Assembly (NCBI RefSeq): GCF_017115045.1
Contig: NZ_JABXKK010000097.1
Coordinates: forward strand, 1 to 64,000
DNA length: 64,000 bases
DNA from: Nostoc sp. NMS8
GTDB taxonomy: Bacteria > Cyanobacteriota > Cyanobacteriia > Cyanobacteriales > Nostocaceae
Direction: 5' to 3'
Shown: positions 44,872 through 54,880 of the stretch, in pieces
Layout of the letters: each line of letters opens with the position of its first letter
How positions within the stretch are numbered: the stretch's first letter is position 1
Position numbers and translations under genes: made by a program
Notes under the pieces: model-generated
Told to the model about the DNA's origin: nothing
The model's input: the letters and a program-made list of their open reading frames with translations, nothing else
Database searches by the model: none

Positions 44872-47800
44872 TTAGTTCAACTCTATATCCTGACTGCTAA
44901 CATGGTGTCCATTATGTGATAACTCATGTTTTCTGTGAAGTAATCGTTCCCTCTCTAAAATCATCACTTGTAGCTCACTGGCACGTTCTTCTGAAAGTGG
45001 AAATATCTCCTCACCCGTCTGTAGATTACCTCGACAAATCGTCCGCTTACCTTCATTTCGCACAATAAAATCACCACTGGGTTGCACATAAGCAGTCCAA
45101 TGGCTACCAATTTTAAACTGCTCAATTTCATTACTTGCAGATTGATTGGCTTGTCGCTGTTCGTAGGTAGTAGCGATCGCTCTTACCAAATTATCAAACA
45201 TTTCTTTACGCCAGAGTTCACGGTGAATGGCTCGGAATTGCCCAGCAGTATCTAACGTTGGTTCTGATTCCGGTAATGGAACTACTGGCAGATTGATTGA
45301 CTCAGGATTAACCTTGAGGATAATACTAGAGCCATCTGGTTGCAAAGTAGCTGCAAATGTAGCACCAATCGGCAGTTTCGGACTGTCAGGAGCAAAAGTG
45401 CCTAAATTCTTGCCATCAATCTGTAATATCGGTGTACCGTTGTAACGATAAAACTCTGGATGAGATTCAGGTAACTCAAAAACTCCTACTTCCAAAGTAA
45501 CGCTGCGCCTTTTCCATTGCTTACTAGCAAAGTTTTCATTGGCGAAGTGATTGTATTTGATACCCAACACTTTAATTTCATCAAACTGAAAATCCTGAAG
45601 CTGCTGACATACTTCCTCTGTAAATAGGTTATATGCCAAAGCACCAACACCTGAATCCTGACGTGATGTTGCCCAACTATGATCTGCTGGAGGAATAATT
45701 CTCAAATCCTTCGGGATATTAAGTTCATCTAAATCGTTAATGTTTTCGCCAAATTTAGCTGCTAATTTATCAACTACTTTGGGTGATAAGTCTTTCAAAG
45801 CAAATTCAATCAGAGGTAATTGAGGATGAATAGTGGCATCAAATTTAATTCCCTTTTGTTCTAAAGATTCTTTCCATTTAATAGCACCTGCACCGAAAGG
45901 AACACTCAAAACATAAATATCCTGTGGTAATGCAACGCTTAGCAGTTCATAATCGTGCTCAAAGGAAAACGTAATTTTCATCTGTTCTGCCAGCTTTAAA
46001 CAGTCTTTGCGATGCCGATCTAATTCTGGACGGGTGTGTTGTGTGTGCCACAATGCCGCCGCCCCTTCTCTGCGAGACGCTACGCATTGGCGAAGCTTGT
46101 CCGCACGACTTACAAATCGTTCCTCTGAAGTGGAGAATAATTCATCAATTTCCGCCCGATAGCTTTCGTAGAGCTTTCCTAGTTCCTCATTAAAGGCTTC
46201 CCTATCATCTTCCACCCGTTCTTTAATTTCGTCTCTAGCTTCCTGAAACCTTGTTTTCAGTTCTTCTGCCCATTCTAAGGCATCTACAGATAGCGTCTCT
46301 TTGGGAAACAGGTAGCGAAACTCATGTCTATCTCTGCTGCGAATGCGTGTTGGTTCCCACAAAGGATTGACTATTTCTCTGGCAATAACGTTAATTGAGC
46401 CAGGAGCATTCGCAGGCATGGCAAAGGAGCGATAAAGCCGTTCATCTTTTTTAAAGTCAAAAAAGTAACTAGGATGAGACTCTGACCATTTTTTGGCATC
46501 GGTGAGTAAATTTTCCCCACCTATTTCTTTGATATCTTCCAATCTTTCTGCACTTTTGGGCGAATCTACCTCAACCTGAAGTGCTTGAAATAGACGGTTT
46601 AGTAGCTTCCTTTGTCGTCTGCCAAATCGCTCCACATTCTCACCGTCTTTGGGCATCGATGATTGTACACGCCCAATGTTTGTTGCTACTAGCCCAACTT
46701 TATTTTGACTGCTGGCAGCAGCAATCTCTGCTAAACTTTTGTATTTTAAGTTGCCTTGTTCATCTGTGATTTCCGTATACGCCAGCTTAGGACGTTGTTT
46801 AACTGGCTCAAATCGTCCCGGTTCACCTGCGCGGAGAGTTTCTTGAGCAATATTAGGTAGTTTACTGGCAGGGCTGACCATTAATTGGTCGCCGTCAAAA
46901 TCGGCTTGGTGGTATTCCTCGGCATCCTTGGGGTGAATCCAAACTAGATTGCGAGTTTTCCTCAATTCTGGATCGTGGATATTTTGGTAGAGGCGGATGT
47001 TGTCTGAGTTGACAATGGGGTAACGGGTGAGAATGACATCTCCTTCCGGTAGATGGGGTACACAGATTGTGCCACGAGTTAGGCGATCGCATGGCATTGC
47101 CATACCCGAATTATGGTTGTATCCTCCCTTAATCGCTAAGTCACGCCATTGATTGGCTATGTAATCGGTAGCAAACTTGCGAAATTTGGGTGTTTCAATC
47201 AATTGACCATATTTATCGCTGCGTAATAGGGAAATCCAGCGAGATTCCTGTGCTTGATTGTTGGCATTACCCTCAATTTCGTTAAAAGCTTCTTCAGATT
47301 GCTCTTGCTGTGATCGCTGTTGTTTGTCATATTGTTGAATGATATATTTTGCTAACACCAAGGGATTGCACTGTAACTCGGCAAGTTCTCTAGCTTTTTC
47401 TTCGGTGGGTTTGCTCAAATCTTGTTTGACTGCTTCTTCTGAGTACCAAATGGTAAACTGCCAACTATTATCGTAGCTAGTAGCTTTGGCGTTACCTCGA
47501 TTACCTATTACCGCTTGGGGAAACTCATAGTCACCGCAGGTGATTAAGTTTTTGAGTTCCGACTTTTTAATGCCTTTAATTGAGGAACGATCCATAATAA
47601 TGTCGTAGCCTTTAGCATCGGTCAAATTGGCATCGGGCAGGAAAGTACCTTTGGATAAGAAGCTGGTTTTTGGGCACTGAGAATTATCTGATTCAGCCCA
47701 ATTACTCCTCCAGGCAAACCGAAATTGGAATGGACAATTGCCTTCTCCTCCCAATTGTTTGGCAAGTTGGGGCGAAATCTTGCCGTGACAGTCTCCTGTT

Positions 47801-48243
47801 TTATAATGAGCATACTGTGGATCTTCAAAGTCCACAATTTTAACTCGCAGCCCTGTAAAAGTTTCTGATCCTTTGTAGCAATTGCTAACTAGTAAAGAAC
47901 CATAGCGACAAGCAGTATCAGGTTCTGTAGCGAATAAGCGTCTAATTTTTTTATGCAGTGAATCATCAGCAAAGTAATAACTATTGCCAGAACTGAAAGC
48001 TAACTTGCGTCGGATTCCATCACTAAAGGTTCTTTGTCTTAAATGGTTCGCATCTGGATTTTTACTGTCAATTTTAACCAGTAGTAGAGATTGTAAATCT
48101 TCTGCTTCAAACATCTGTTCGAGCAGAGAATTTTTAATGATTTCTGGTTCAGATAAATATCTCCCCTTACCATTGTTATGCGACCCATCAAAGATAGGTA
48201 TGCTCAGACCAGAACCTTCTAAGACTCTAGTGGTTAAATCCAT
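44872..48243 (-). CDS. Single-chain two-barrel RNA polymerase-like protein (YonO/QDE-1 type)
   Basis: About 1123 residues from ATG 48243; a GTG at 48297 is an alternative. The catalytic barrel shows GDVILTRYPIVNSDNIRLYQ, VWIHPKDAEEYHQ and ADFDGDQLMVSP (D448, D450, D452), which closely follows the RNAP beta-prime sequence (NRAPTLHR..., IQLHP..., NADFDGDQM). Upstream, GDCHGKISPQLAKQLG, FQFRF, SKGTFLP (K198) and MDRSSIKGIKK (K223) fit the first barrel of QDE-1-like RNA polymerases with its two lysines. Both barrels in one chain is the YonO/RdRP arrangement. YonO of phage SPbeta is a proven single-chain RNA polymerase; activity here is inferred. No sigma factor or other subunit is nearby. Confidence 0.75.
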   Translation of the reverse strand: MDLTTRVLEGSGLSIPIFDGSHNNGKGRYLSEPEIIKNSLLEQMFEAEDLQSLLLVKIDSKNPDANHLRQRTFSDGIRRKLAFSSGNSYYFADDSLHKKIRRLFATEPDTACRYGSLLVSNCYKGSETFTGLRVKIVDFEDPQYAHYKTGDCHGKISPQLAKQLGGEGNCPFQFRFAWRSNWAESDNSQCPKTSFLSKGTFLPDANLTDAKGYDIIMDRSSIKGIKKSELKNLITCGDYEFPQAVIGNRGNAKATSYDNSWQFTIWYSEEAVKQDLSKPTEEKARELAELQCNPLVLAKYIIQQYDKQQRSQQEQSEEAFNEIEGNANNQAQESRWISLLRSDKYGQLIETPKFRKFATDYIANQWRDLAIKGGYNHNSGMAMPCDRLTRGTICVPHLPEGDVILTRYPIVNSDNIRLYQNIHDPELRKTRNLVWIHPKDAEEYHQADFDGDQLMVSPASKLPNIAQETLRAGEPGRFEPVKQRPKLAYTEITDEQGNLKYKSLAEIAAASSQNKVGLVATNIGRVQSSMPKDGENVERFGRRQRKLLNRLFQALQVEVDSPKSAERLEDIKEIGGENLLTDAKKWSESHPSYFFDFKKDERLYRSFAMPANAPGSINVIAREIVNPLWEPTRIRSRDRHEFRYLFPKETLSVDALEWAEELKTRFQEARDEIKERVEDDREAFNEELGKLYESYRAEIDELFSTSEERFVSRADKLRQCVASRREGAAALWHTQHTRPELDRHRKDCLKLAEQMKITFSFEHDYELLSVALPQDIYVLSVPFGAGAIKWKESLEQKGIKFDATIHPQLPLIEFALKDLSPKVVDKLAAKFGENINDLDELNIPKDLRIIPPADHSWATSRQDSGVGALAYNLFTEEVCQQLQDFQFDEIKVLGIKYNHFANENFASKQWKRRSVTLEVGVFELPESHPEFYRYNGTPILQIDGKNLGTFAPDSPKLPIGATFAATLQPDGSSIILKVNPESINLPVVPLPESEPTLDTAGQFRAIHRELWRKEMFDNLVRAIATTYEQRQANQSASNEIEQFKIGSHWTAYVQPSGDFIVRNEGKRTICRGNLQTGEEIFPLSEERASELQVMILERERLLHRKHELSHNGHHVSSQDIELN
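46060..46110. repeat. Repeat-like insertion in the RNA polymerase-like gene
   Basis: The plus strand reads TCTGCGAGACGCTACGC followed by GGCGAAGCTTGTCCGCACGA, a composition and motif set shared with the dispersed palindromic elements at 27.0 and 30.3 kb. It encodes part of DKLRQCVASRREGAA in frame. Its origin as an inserted element is inferred. Confidence 0.4.
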
Positions 48244-48495
48244 TACCAATAATCTATTAGATAGCCTATCTAGCAAGCATGAGACTCCAATATTCACCTT
48301 GGCACGAAATTACACTCGATAAAATCATCCAAGTGGATAATTTACTGATTTCATGGCAGACGGTATTTTATACGGTATTAGCTCTGCTAGCAGACTTCCA
48401 AGAAAGTTAAATAGCTGAATAGGGCTTTTAATCGTATTATCATTTTTCCACTGTGTTACTTAAGCTACACAACTTTGAAGCTACCACTAGATTTT

Positions 48496-48822
48496 ATGAA
48501 TAAAAGAATTCAACGGCTAGAAGATGGTTTATTAGTAATGCTTTATGACGATGACCCAGATTCACCAGGAGATGAGTTGATCGTTCCTTCTGATGATATA
48601 TCCCAAGATGAGCATTACCCCGAATATGCTCATCTCAAACCTGGTGAAAGCATAATAATTAAGGAAAATCCTATCAAACCTACATCAGGTTATTATTATC
48701 CAAGTGGATATGAAGATTTAGATGAATTTCTCAATAGCGATCCTGGGGCAATTGATAGACTAGGTGATGAAAGTTCAACTACTCGTGGTTGGCGTCCACC
48801 TGAACCAGATGAATCTTGGTAA
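48496..48822 (+). CDS. Small acidic hypothetical protein
   Basis: A 108-residue protein from ATG 48496; a TTG at 48475 is possible. It is strongly acidic (YDDDPDSPGDE, SDDISQDEHYPEY) and Tyr/Pro-rich, ending GWRPPEPDESW. No family was recognised. It is transcribed divergently from the RNA polymerase-like gene with about 250 bases between them. Confidence 0.5.
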   Translation: MNKRIQRLEDGLLVMLYDDDPDSPGDELIVPSDDISQDEHYPEYAHLKPGESIIIKENPIKPTSGYYYPSGYEDLDEFLNSDPGAIDRLGDESSTTRGWRPPEPDESW

Positions 48823-49051
48823 AACTTCCTTTAAGAGGCACGCATTAATAAGTTACCTTTTTGAAGAACTGAAAGCCTTAGCTCTCATTTTTTTGATAAC
48901 GTAGGTAAATTATTTTGGTGCAAATACTTACAGCACTTCCGGCGGCTATGAGGTACATCCTCAAAGCTGAAAGCTATGATAGGAGAGGGGTAAGAGGAAA
49001 ACTGTATTGCATAATAGCCGGAAGTGCTGTAAGCTCGATTTCCCAAATTTT

Positions 49052-50194
49052 TTATGCTGATAACATTTCTGAATAAGCTGTTTGCACAGGTAAATAAACT
49101 GTGAAGATACTGCCTTTTCCAACAGTCGATAAAACAGAAATATTTCCCTGATGGGCTTCAACAATTTGATGGGATAAATATAATCCTAAACCGTTCCCAC
49201 GACGTTGATGCTTGCCCTGTCGAAAGCGATCAAATAAGAGTAATTGTTCTTCTGGATTCATGCCAATACCTGTATCCTCTACTTCAATCGTTACCCCTTG
49301 AATAGTGGAATTGAGGCGAACTTCTACTGACCCAGCATCACTGAAGCGAATGGCGTTCCCAACTAAGTTAGTGAGTAGTCGGCGTAGTTCCAGGCGATCG
49401 CCTCTAACCCTAGCTAAAGAAGCTTCAGTACCCTCTGTCAAGACAGCTTTGAGAGTTAAATGTTTAGCATTAGCCAAAGGCATTAGTTCTTGCACTACTT
49501 GCTGACATAATTCCCACAGGTCAACTATAAAGAAATCCAAAGTTTTGCCTCCAGCTTCATACTGGTAAACTTCTAACAAGGTATCGACCATTGACAACAA
49601 ATTTTGGTTACTCTGAGCCATTTGTTCTAAAGATTCACGCATTGCTGATAAGGTATTGCCAAAAACACCTCTTTGCAGCAACTTCAGAAATTGGTCAGCA
49701 GCTATCAACGGAGTTCGCAGGTCGTGAGTGAGGCGGGTCACAAAATCTTCCCGTCGCTGAATGAGGAACAGTTGTTCGTCCATACTGTGTTTCAGTCTCA
49801 ACAAAGCCCGCACCCTGGCCAGTAATTCCTTCTTATCTACCGGCTTGCAAATAAATTCATCTGCACCTGCATCTAAACCTTTGACGACACTTGATTTTTC
49901 AGAACCTGTCACCAGCAAAATTGGGATAAAAGGTAAGTTTGAATTGTGCTTAATTTGCCGAGTAACTTCATAGCCATCCATATCCGGCATCACTACATCA
50001 AGCAGTACCAAATCGGGAGGAGATTCAGCAATTTTTACCAATGCTTCAGCACCACTGTCGGCTATGATCACGTTGTATCCCTTCAGCTTTAAGGTGACTT
50101 GCAGCAAGCGGAGGCTGTCAGCTGAGTCATCCACCAGCAGAATTCTTTGGTTTCTTTGTTCTGAAGTTATATTCCAAGATAAAGTGTTCTTCAT
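49052..50194 (-). CDS. Receiver-histidine kinase hybrid (REC-HisKA-HATPase)
   Basis: A 380-residue soluble protein. The N-terminal receiver (about 15-135) has ILLVDDSADS, phospho-acceptor Asp in LVLLDVVMPDMDG and FICKPVDK. HisKA has the phospho-His in RLTHDLRTPLIAA; the ATPase shows LLTNLVGNAIRFSD, VEDTGIGM and GNGLGLYLSHQIV. Such receiver-first kinases act as intermediates in phosphorelays. A divergent LuxR-type regulator lies 740 bases away. Confidence 0.9.
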   Translation of the reverse strand: MKNTLSWNITSEQRNQRILLVDDSADSLRLLQVTLKLKGYNVIIADSGAEALVKIAESPPDLVLLDVVMPDMDGYEVTRQIKHNSNLPFIPILLVTGSEKSSVVKGLDAGADEFICKPVDKKELLARVRALLRLKHSMDEQLFLIQRREDFVTRLTHDLRTPLIAADQFLKLLQRGVFGNTLSAMRESLEQMAQSNQNLLSMVDTLLEVYQYEAGGKTLDFFIVDLWELCQQVVQELMPLANAKHLTLKAVLTEGTEASLARVRGDRLELRRLLTNLVGNAIRFSDAGSVEVRLNSTIQGVTIEVEDTGIGMNPEEQLLLFDRFRQGKHQRRGNGLGLYLSHQIVEAHQGNISVLSTVGKGSIFTVYLPVQTAYSEMLSA

Positions 50195-50931
50195 AAAACG
50201 CCTTTAATAAACCTAATCCCTTCCGAGTAGAGAAATAGAGTAGTCAAGCTAAATTTCGTTGGTAAAAGTGTAATTTCAACCGCCATGCTGACCACTACAC
50301 GGCGATGAGCATTCATCAGAATTTTTTGAAATTCAAGGCATTGGTCAATATAATTACTAATTCGTAATACTCGCTTCTAACAAGAAGCAAGCTACGTAAT
50401 TGGTAATTAATAAACTGGTTATAGTCTCCCATCTCTACAGGTCACAACCTTATGATTGAGGTCTAAATTTCCATGCATAACGTAATTACGAATTGTTAAT
50501 CTGGCTATGTTATGTGTAAGAGCCAAGGTTCTCGCTTAGAAATAAGCTACATCCTCCTCTAAGTGTGATGTGGACACAAGTCAGAATAAACTGTATTGGT
50601 TTCAGTTTAACTTCAGTGCTTTTATATTTTTTTATACTTTAGGAAGATTTTTTCAGAGAATTTTCAGATTAAACGATGTCTATTTTGAACACTGGAGCTT
50701 TTTCAACAGCCAGTTGAGATATGTAGCCTTTGATATATGAACTTTTCAACCAATACTGTAAAAACTACTGGTTTCAACCTGAATGAGGTTTAATAACATT
50801 GAAATGCCGCTTTCCATCTCAATAGCCACATTTTGGCTGAATAGCTAAAATTTTTCGTCCAATGGAGTAATCCTTTCCTTGAAACCATATTCGACAGTTA
50901 AAAAAGTATAGTTACCAAGCTGCTGAGGTAA
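50195..50931. other. Long intergenic region between divergent regulators
   Basis: About 740 bases, AT-rich. Inverted copies of TAATTCGTAAT (about 50349-50360) and ATTACGAATT (about 50483-50492) are present, and a small hairpin GCTTCT/AGAAGC lies at 50373-50388. No ORF or RNA gene was supported. It probably carries two divergent promoters. Confidence 0.5.
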
Positions 50932-51654
50932 ATGATGGTAGATATTCGAGTAGCAATTATTGAAGACCATAGCTTAACGCGGATTGGTATGCGTAGTTCT
51001 CTCAACGAGCAAGAAGGTATTCAAGTCGTGGGTGATGAAGCTACAGCCTCCAATGGGTTGAAACTGCTCCAAAGTACAAAACCAGACATAGCGATCGTCG
51101 ATATTGGCTTGCCGGATAGAGACGGAATATGGCTGGTGCAGCAGTTTCGGGAATCTCTAGTGTCGGAAACTGCTGCACAGACTAAAGTAATAATGCTTAC
51201 TTCGTTTGCCAAAGAGCAGATGGTACTGGCAGCGTTTGCAGCTGGGGCAGACTCTTACTGTGTGAAGACAATTAAGTTCGAGTTGTTGCTGGAAGCGCTG
51301 CATATCACCCATGAAGGTCAGTCGTGGATTGATCCAGCGATCGCTCGTATTGTTCTCAAGCATACTCGTACTGGAGCGGCGGCGGCGGTAAAACCAAATG
51401 CTACTCAAACGGTGACGATCTCTGCAATTGACCCAGAACAAGCAAGCATTCTGGAAGCAGATCCATTGACAAATCGGGAACTGCAAGTCTTGGAGTTAAT
51501 TGTCCAAGGCTATAGCAATAACGAGATTGCCCAGAAACTCTATCTCAGCTTGGGAAGTGTAAAAGTATATGTGCGTGGGGTTTTGAACAAGCTTTGTGCA
51601 AGCGATCGCACCCAAGCAGCTGTATTAGCGTTGCGGGCTGGTTTGCTTAATTGA
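50932..51654 (+). CDS. NarL/FixJ-family response regulator
   Basis: A 240-residue regulator. The receiver domain has IIEDHSLTRIG, phospho-acceptor Asp in IVDIGLPDRDG, VIMLTSF and the conserved Lys region YCVKTIKFELL. After a linker (about 150-170), the LuxR-type HTH is LTNRELQVLELIVQGYSNNE followed by IAQKLYLSLGSVKVYVRGVL. GAGG precedes the two adjacent ATGs (50932 and 50935). A cognate kinase could be the hybrid kinase divergent from it. Confidence 0.9.
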   Translation: MMVDIRVAIIEDHSLTRIGMRSSLNEQEGIQVVGDEATASNGLKLLQSTKPDIAIVDIGLPDRDGIWLVQQFRESLVSETAAQTKVIMLTSFAKEQMVLAAFAAGADSYCVKTIKFELLLEALHITHEGQSWIDPAIARIVLKHTRTGAAAAVKPNATQTVTISAIDPEQASILEADPLTNRELQVLELIVQGYSNNEIAQKLYLSLGSVKVYVRGVLNKLCASDRTQAAVLALRAGLLN

Positions 51655-51689
51655 AGTCACTGTACAGTGCTTGGTTGTTAACTTGAGAG

Positions 51690-51755
51690 GGGAGCGATGT
51701 CTACAACGGGCTATGACGCTCGATGACTCGCTACCGCTTCGCTATCGGCATCGCA
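51690..51755. repeat. Palindromic repeat cluster at the end of the ThiF-like gene
   Basis: GCGATGTCTACAACGGGCTA, GCTACCGCTTCGCTATCGG and GGCATCGCA pieces resemble the cluster at 4561-4670. The repeat contributes the last residues (SCAMPIAKR) of the PRTRC ThiF-like protein. Confidence 0.45.
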
Positions 51756-52633
51756 CAGGAGTGACTCAGGAGAATTGCCTGCATAATACTGACTTGCGTT
51801 GTATACAGGGATTTTCCGCTACCACTTTCTAAGTCGAAATAAGTAGCAAATCGTCGTAGTTTCCCCGCCGTCAGTTGTAATAAATAATCAAAGGCTTCCG
51901 CAGCAACTCGCTGGTTAATGCTCAAGGACTGGCTATTGAGCAAGGCCATTTGTTCACAGGACAAGTTGTTGTCTGCCAATTCTTCTGGTTGTGAAACCAG
52001 TAAGTCAGGTTGCTGTATAGTTGGCGCAGGTAAGCGAAAGCAGCCTAAAACTTCAAAATCATAGTCATTGGGGTTAGTAGACAGATGGGAACCTAATAGT
52101 ATCTGACCACTACGTTTGGAGTTACCGCAATCCAAATGCCAAATGTGAGGCGCTCTGCGATGAGTGTTGTGCTGAAGTACTTGGGTAATTGACTCTCTGG
52201 CTTTGGCATTATCTACACAAGCAGTGACAACAATCAGGGTATTGTAACTGGGGACAATCCATTTGGGTTGGAAAGGTTGAGCGATCGCTGTAACTTGCAT
52301 CTTCCAGGCCAGGGAGTAGCGCACCGCCAACGTTTTGGCTTTGTTGAGTCCGATTTCTGCATCACAGAAGCACTGGCGGAAAACGTTAGCTGACTCAACA
52401 TGATCCGGGTCAACAAAGTAGAGTTTCACCTGTTTACCTTGCTGAGAAAGAACTCTACCTAACCGAACCAAAGAAGGAGCCAACCAAGAACCAGTACCGC
52501 CGCACCCAACTAGCCACAGTTCTATCTTCGAGTAGTTGACAGTCACGACAGGAGAAGCATTTGCCAAATCAAGATTTAGCTCCATAGTACAGTTGGTTAA
52601 AGTTGATATAGGTATTGGCGAGGGGACAGGCAT
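51731..52633 (-). CDS. PRTRC system ThiF family protein
   Basis: Up to 300 residues from ATG 52633; an internal ATG 52585 is possible. LVGCGGTGSWL (42-52) is the nucleotide-binding loop of ThiF/E1-like enzymes, followed by YFVDPDHVESANVFRQ with the Asp and Asn/Arg-Gln that bind ATP, and GLNKAKTLAVRY. In the PRTRC cassette (ParB-related, ThiF-related) this protein sits at the end, as here. It would adenylate an unknown partner. No C-terminal Cys-based domain is obvious. Confidence 0.85.
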   Translation of the reverse strand: MPVPSPIPISTLTNCTMELNLDLANASPVVTVNYSKIELWLVGCGGTGSWLAPSLVRLGRVLSQQGKQVKLYFVDPDHVESANVFRQCFCDAEIGLNKAKTLAVRYSLAWKMQVTAIAQPFQPKWIVPSYNTLIVVTACVDNAKARESITQVLQHNTHRRAPHIWHLDCGNSKRSGQILLGSHLSTNPNDYDFEVLGCFRLPAPTIQQPDLLVSQPEELADNNLSCEQMALLNSQSLSINQRVAAEAFDYLLQLTAGKLRRFATYFDLESGSGKSLYTTQVSIMQAILLSHSCAMPIAKR

Positions 52634-52648
52634 TTGCTAAATTGAAAT

Positions 52649-53341
52649 TCACCTCCATAGCTTCTCCATCACATTTACAGGCGGTACATCGGTACTGTAA
52701 AATTTGCAGCCAGATGAAAGTGAGACATCAACCATAAAAAAGTCTCGGTCAATGTCAAACACTGCTCTAGCAGGTACATCCCAACAGTGGCGAAACAGTC
52801 CAACCCGTAATTTAATCTCTGGTTTCAGGGTATTAACTCTACCTAGTACTCCATAAATGCGAAAGCCAGATTCATCAGCATTATCGGTGGTAGAGAAAAA
52901 GGCAGGTAAGGAACCGTGGGAATGGATGTCTACAGCCGCTTTCTGGTGGGAAGAGTCACTGCCAGAATGAGTTGGCTGGCAGCTAGTTGGAGTTTGAATT
53001 TGCTCTGGGACTTGTAAATCCCAGCCTGTATCAGTATTGTGGAGGTGAAAGAGAATTTCATGAAATTGATTGCCAGCTTGATAACTCGACCGCCACATTT
53101 CCAGTAGTAGCGGTTTGGGAATTAAGGGAGTGACTTTGAGATAAGGTGTTAGGTGAGGTAGCCCTTTGATAGTTTGGGAACACAAGCAAATGGGCATTAA
53201 TACCTCTATGCCGGGACGAATGGCTCTAGCAAAGATGCCATTTCCGGCATAAAGGTACTCTAGTCCACTGGTAGTGTGTGTTGGCAGAGATGAAGTTGTG
53301 ACAATTTTGTAATCAATAATACCTTCAAGCAATGGGTTCAT
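52649..53341 (-). CDS. PRTRC system protein A, JAB/MPN metalloprotease-like
   Basis: About 230 residues from ATG 53341 (MNPLLEGIIDYKIV). DIHSHGSLPAFFSTTD gives the JAMM pattern H-x-H-x7-S-x2-D (H140, H142, S150, D153), which binds zinc in JAB/MPN deubiquitinase-type proteases. PRTRC A and the E1-like ThiF protein together resemble a minimal ubiquitin-like conjugation and deconjugation pair. The start overlaps the end of the protein B gene by 17 bases. Confidence 0.8.
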   Translation of the reverse strand: MNPLLEGIIDYKIVTTSSLPTHTTSGLEYLYAGNGIFARAIRPGIEVLMPICLCSQTIKGLPHLTPYLKVTPLIPKPLLLEMWRSSYQAGNQFHEILFHLHNTDTGWDLQVPEQIQTPTSCQPTHSGSDSSHQKAAVDIHSHGSLPAFFSTTDNADESGFRIYGVLGRVNTLKPEIKLRVGLFRHCWDVPARAVFDIDRDFFMVDVSLSSGCKFYSTDVPPVNVMEKLWR

Positions 53342-54083
53342 CGAGGATTTCCTGTACAAGCATAGCGACACTTTTTTGATTGCCGATAGGCACAAGGTCA
53401 GATACAGGATAGGTTACACGTCTACATCTTTTGTGCAGTTTTAGAAGTTGCTGGCGAACATCGTTGCGGTATTTTTGTGATTTACTTATTGTTAGATGGT
53501 TAGTGAAAATACTGGAAATAAACAAATTCCAAGCATGGTTAATTGATAGACCATTAGCAGGAGGTGGTTCGTTCACTCCCCAACACACCTGTCCAGAACT
53601 GTAGACATTGGGTAGTGGCACATGAAAAGCTGGTGCTTGAGGAGTAAACTCCTGTTCTTGAATTGCCAAAACCCAATACTTTAATCCCTTGCCCACAAAC
53701 ACCATTGCAGGTAGCGGAACGGTTAAAGATCCAAGTTCATCGCAATTGATTGTATGAGTGGCTGGTGAGATAAATTTTACCAAATATGTATCTGTACTGC
53801 CCGTACCCCAGCGCACAATTCCTGGTTCCATCCAACCAGTATCAATTGGTTCATTGCTGAAAGCAGTTCTCAGGGCTGCGGGTGAGATACATTTGTAAAT
53901 ATGAGCATCGGCAATTTCTTTGTCTCGGTGGTGGAAGATGTAAATGCCATCCAAAAACAGCAATTCTGCTTGAATTACTGGAGATTTTCGGGGAGGGTCT
54001 GCCAAAATTGCTCGTAGAATTTCGCTGGATAGAATTGGTGTTGATGTAACGTCGATTAATGTGGTTTCAATGCTTGTTTCCAT
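53325..54083 (-). CDS. PRTRC system protein B
   Basis: About 252 residues from ATG 54083 (METSIETTLIDVTS). Residues include ELLFLDGIYIFHHRDKEIAD, FISPATHTINCDELG and VPLPNVYSSGQVCWGVNEPP, the last matching the conserved tract of PRTRC protein B. The function is unknown. It overlaps both the F gene upstream and the A gene downstream, so the cassette is tightly packed. Confidence 0.75.
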   Translation of the reverse strand: METSIETTLIDVTSTPILSSEILRAILADPPRKSPVIQAELLFLDGIYIFHHRDKEIADAHIYKCISPAALRTAFSNEPIDTGWMEPGIVRWGTGSTDTYLVKFISPATHTINCDELGSLTVPLPAMVFVGKGLKYWVLAIQEQEFTPQAPAFHVPLPNVYSSGQVCWGVNEPPPANGLSINHAWNLFISSIFTNHLTISKSQKYRNDVRQQLLKLHKRCRRVTYPVSDLVPIGNQKSVAMLVQEILDEPIA

Positions 54084-54880
54084 AGTTTTAGTAGGATTTG
54101 AGCATGAGGTTTTAAGTCTGCTTCTAGCCAATCAATTAAGTTGGCTGCACAGTTCAGCATTCGGTTTGCTTGCTGCCATTTTCTGGTGAGCAAATCAATA
54201 GATGCTTTTGACCAAGGTAAAAAGGTGCGGTCAGGTTGGTAGTAATAATCGTCTGCGTACTCGTCCAACCAAAGGTTTTTAGTTTCATGGTCTAGCAGCT
54301 TTAAAGTTAAAGGCAGAAACTTTAAAGGATTATCTAAGTGATGACACTGCTGTTTCAGTTTTTTGTGGTCAATTTTGTCTGGGTGGTCGATATCACTGTA
54401 CGTAATTTCGTAAATAGCAAATTCACTATCAAACCAATCGCTACCTTCTGGGTGTATGTCATCAAGCCAACGGCGACTGTCATGGCTAAAAGGTAAAAGT
54501 AGTTGCCAACCATCTTTGAGATGTTCAATTTCTCCATCCATTGTCCAGTCAATACCCATTGGGGTAATAGGAATGCTGTGCAATCTTTGTTCATAGGCTG
54601 TTTCTACAGTCCAGTGGGATAACGGAAACAGATGAGTGTAAATCAGTACAATGAATTCCAGTTCTCTGGGACTATGGCAATCTACATCTGTAGGTGGGTA
54701 AATAGTGGCTTGGCTGGCTTTCCATTCGGTGGGAAAGTAGTGCTGATACAGTGCTAGTAAGGAGTAAATGTTGAGTTGGGTTTCCAGATAATCGAGTGAT
54801 TCTGTGGCATCTAAGGTAAATTGGCACTGATAAAGACTATAAATTGCCTCTGCCATACTGAGGGGTACGAGGTGAGACAT
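54056..54880 (-). CDS. PRTRC system protein F (probable)
   Basis: A 274-residue soluble protein, acidic and Trp/Tyr-rich (FSHDSRRWLDDIHPEGSDWF, LWLDEYADDYYYQPDRTF). Its place between C and B genes and its size agree with PRTRC protein F. No catalytic motif was seen. ATG 54880 (MSHLVPLSMAEAIYSL) is used; a second Met eight residues later is possible. Confidence 0.6.
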   Translation of the reverse strand: MSHLVPLSMAEAIYSLYQCQFTLDATESLDYLETQLNIYSLLALYQHYFPTEWKASQATIYPPTDVDCHSPRELEFIVLIYTHLFPLSHWTVETAYEQRLHSIPITPMGIDWTMDGEIEHLKDGWQLLLPFSHDSRRWLDDIHPEGSDWFDSEFAIYEITYSDIDHPDKIDHKKLKQQCHHLDNPLKFLPLTLKLLDHETKNLWLDEYADDYYYQPDRTFLPWSKASIDLLTRKWQQANRMLNCAANLIDWLEADLKPHAQILLKLWKQALKPH

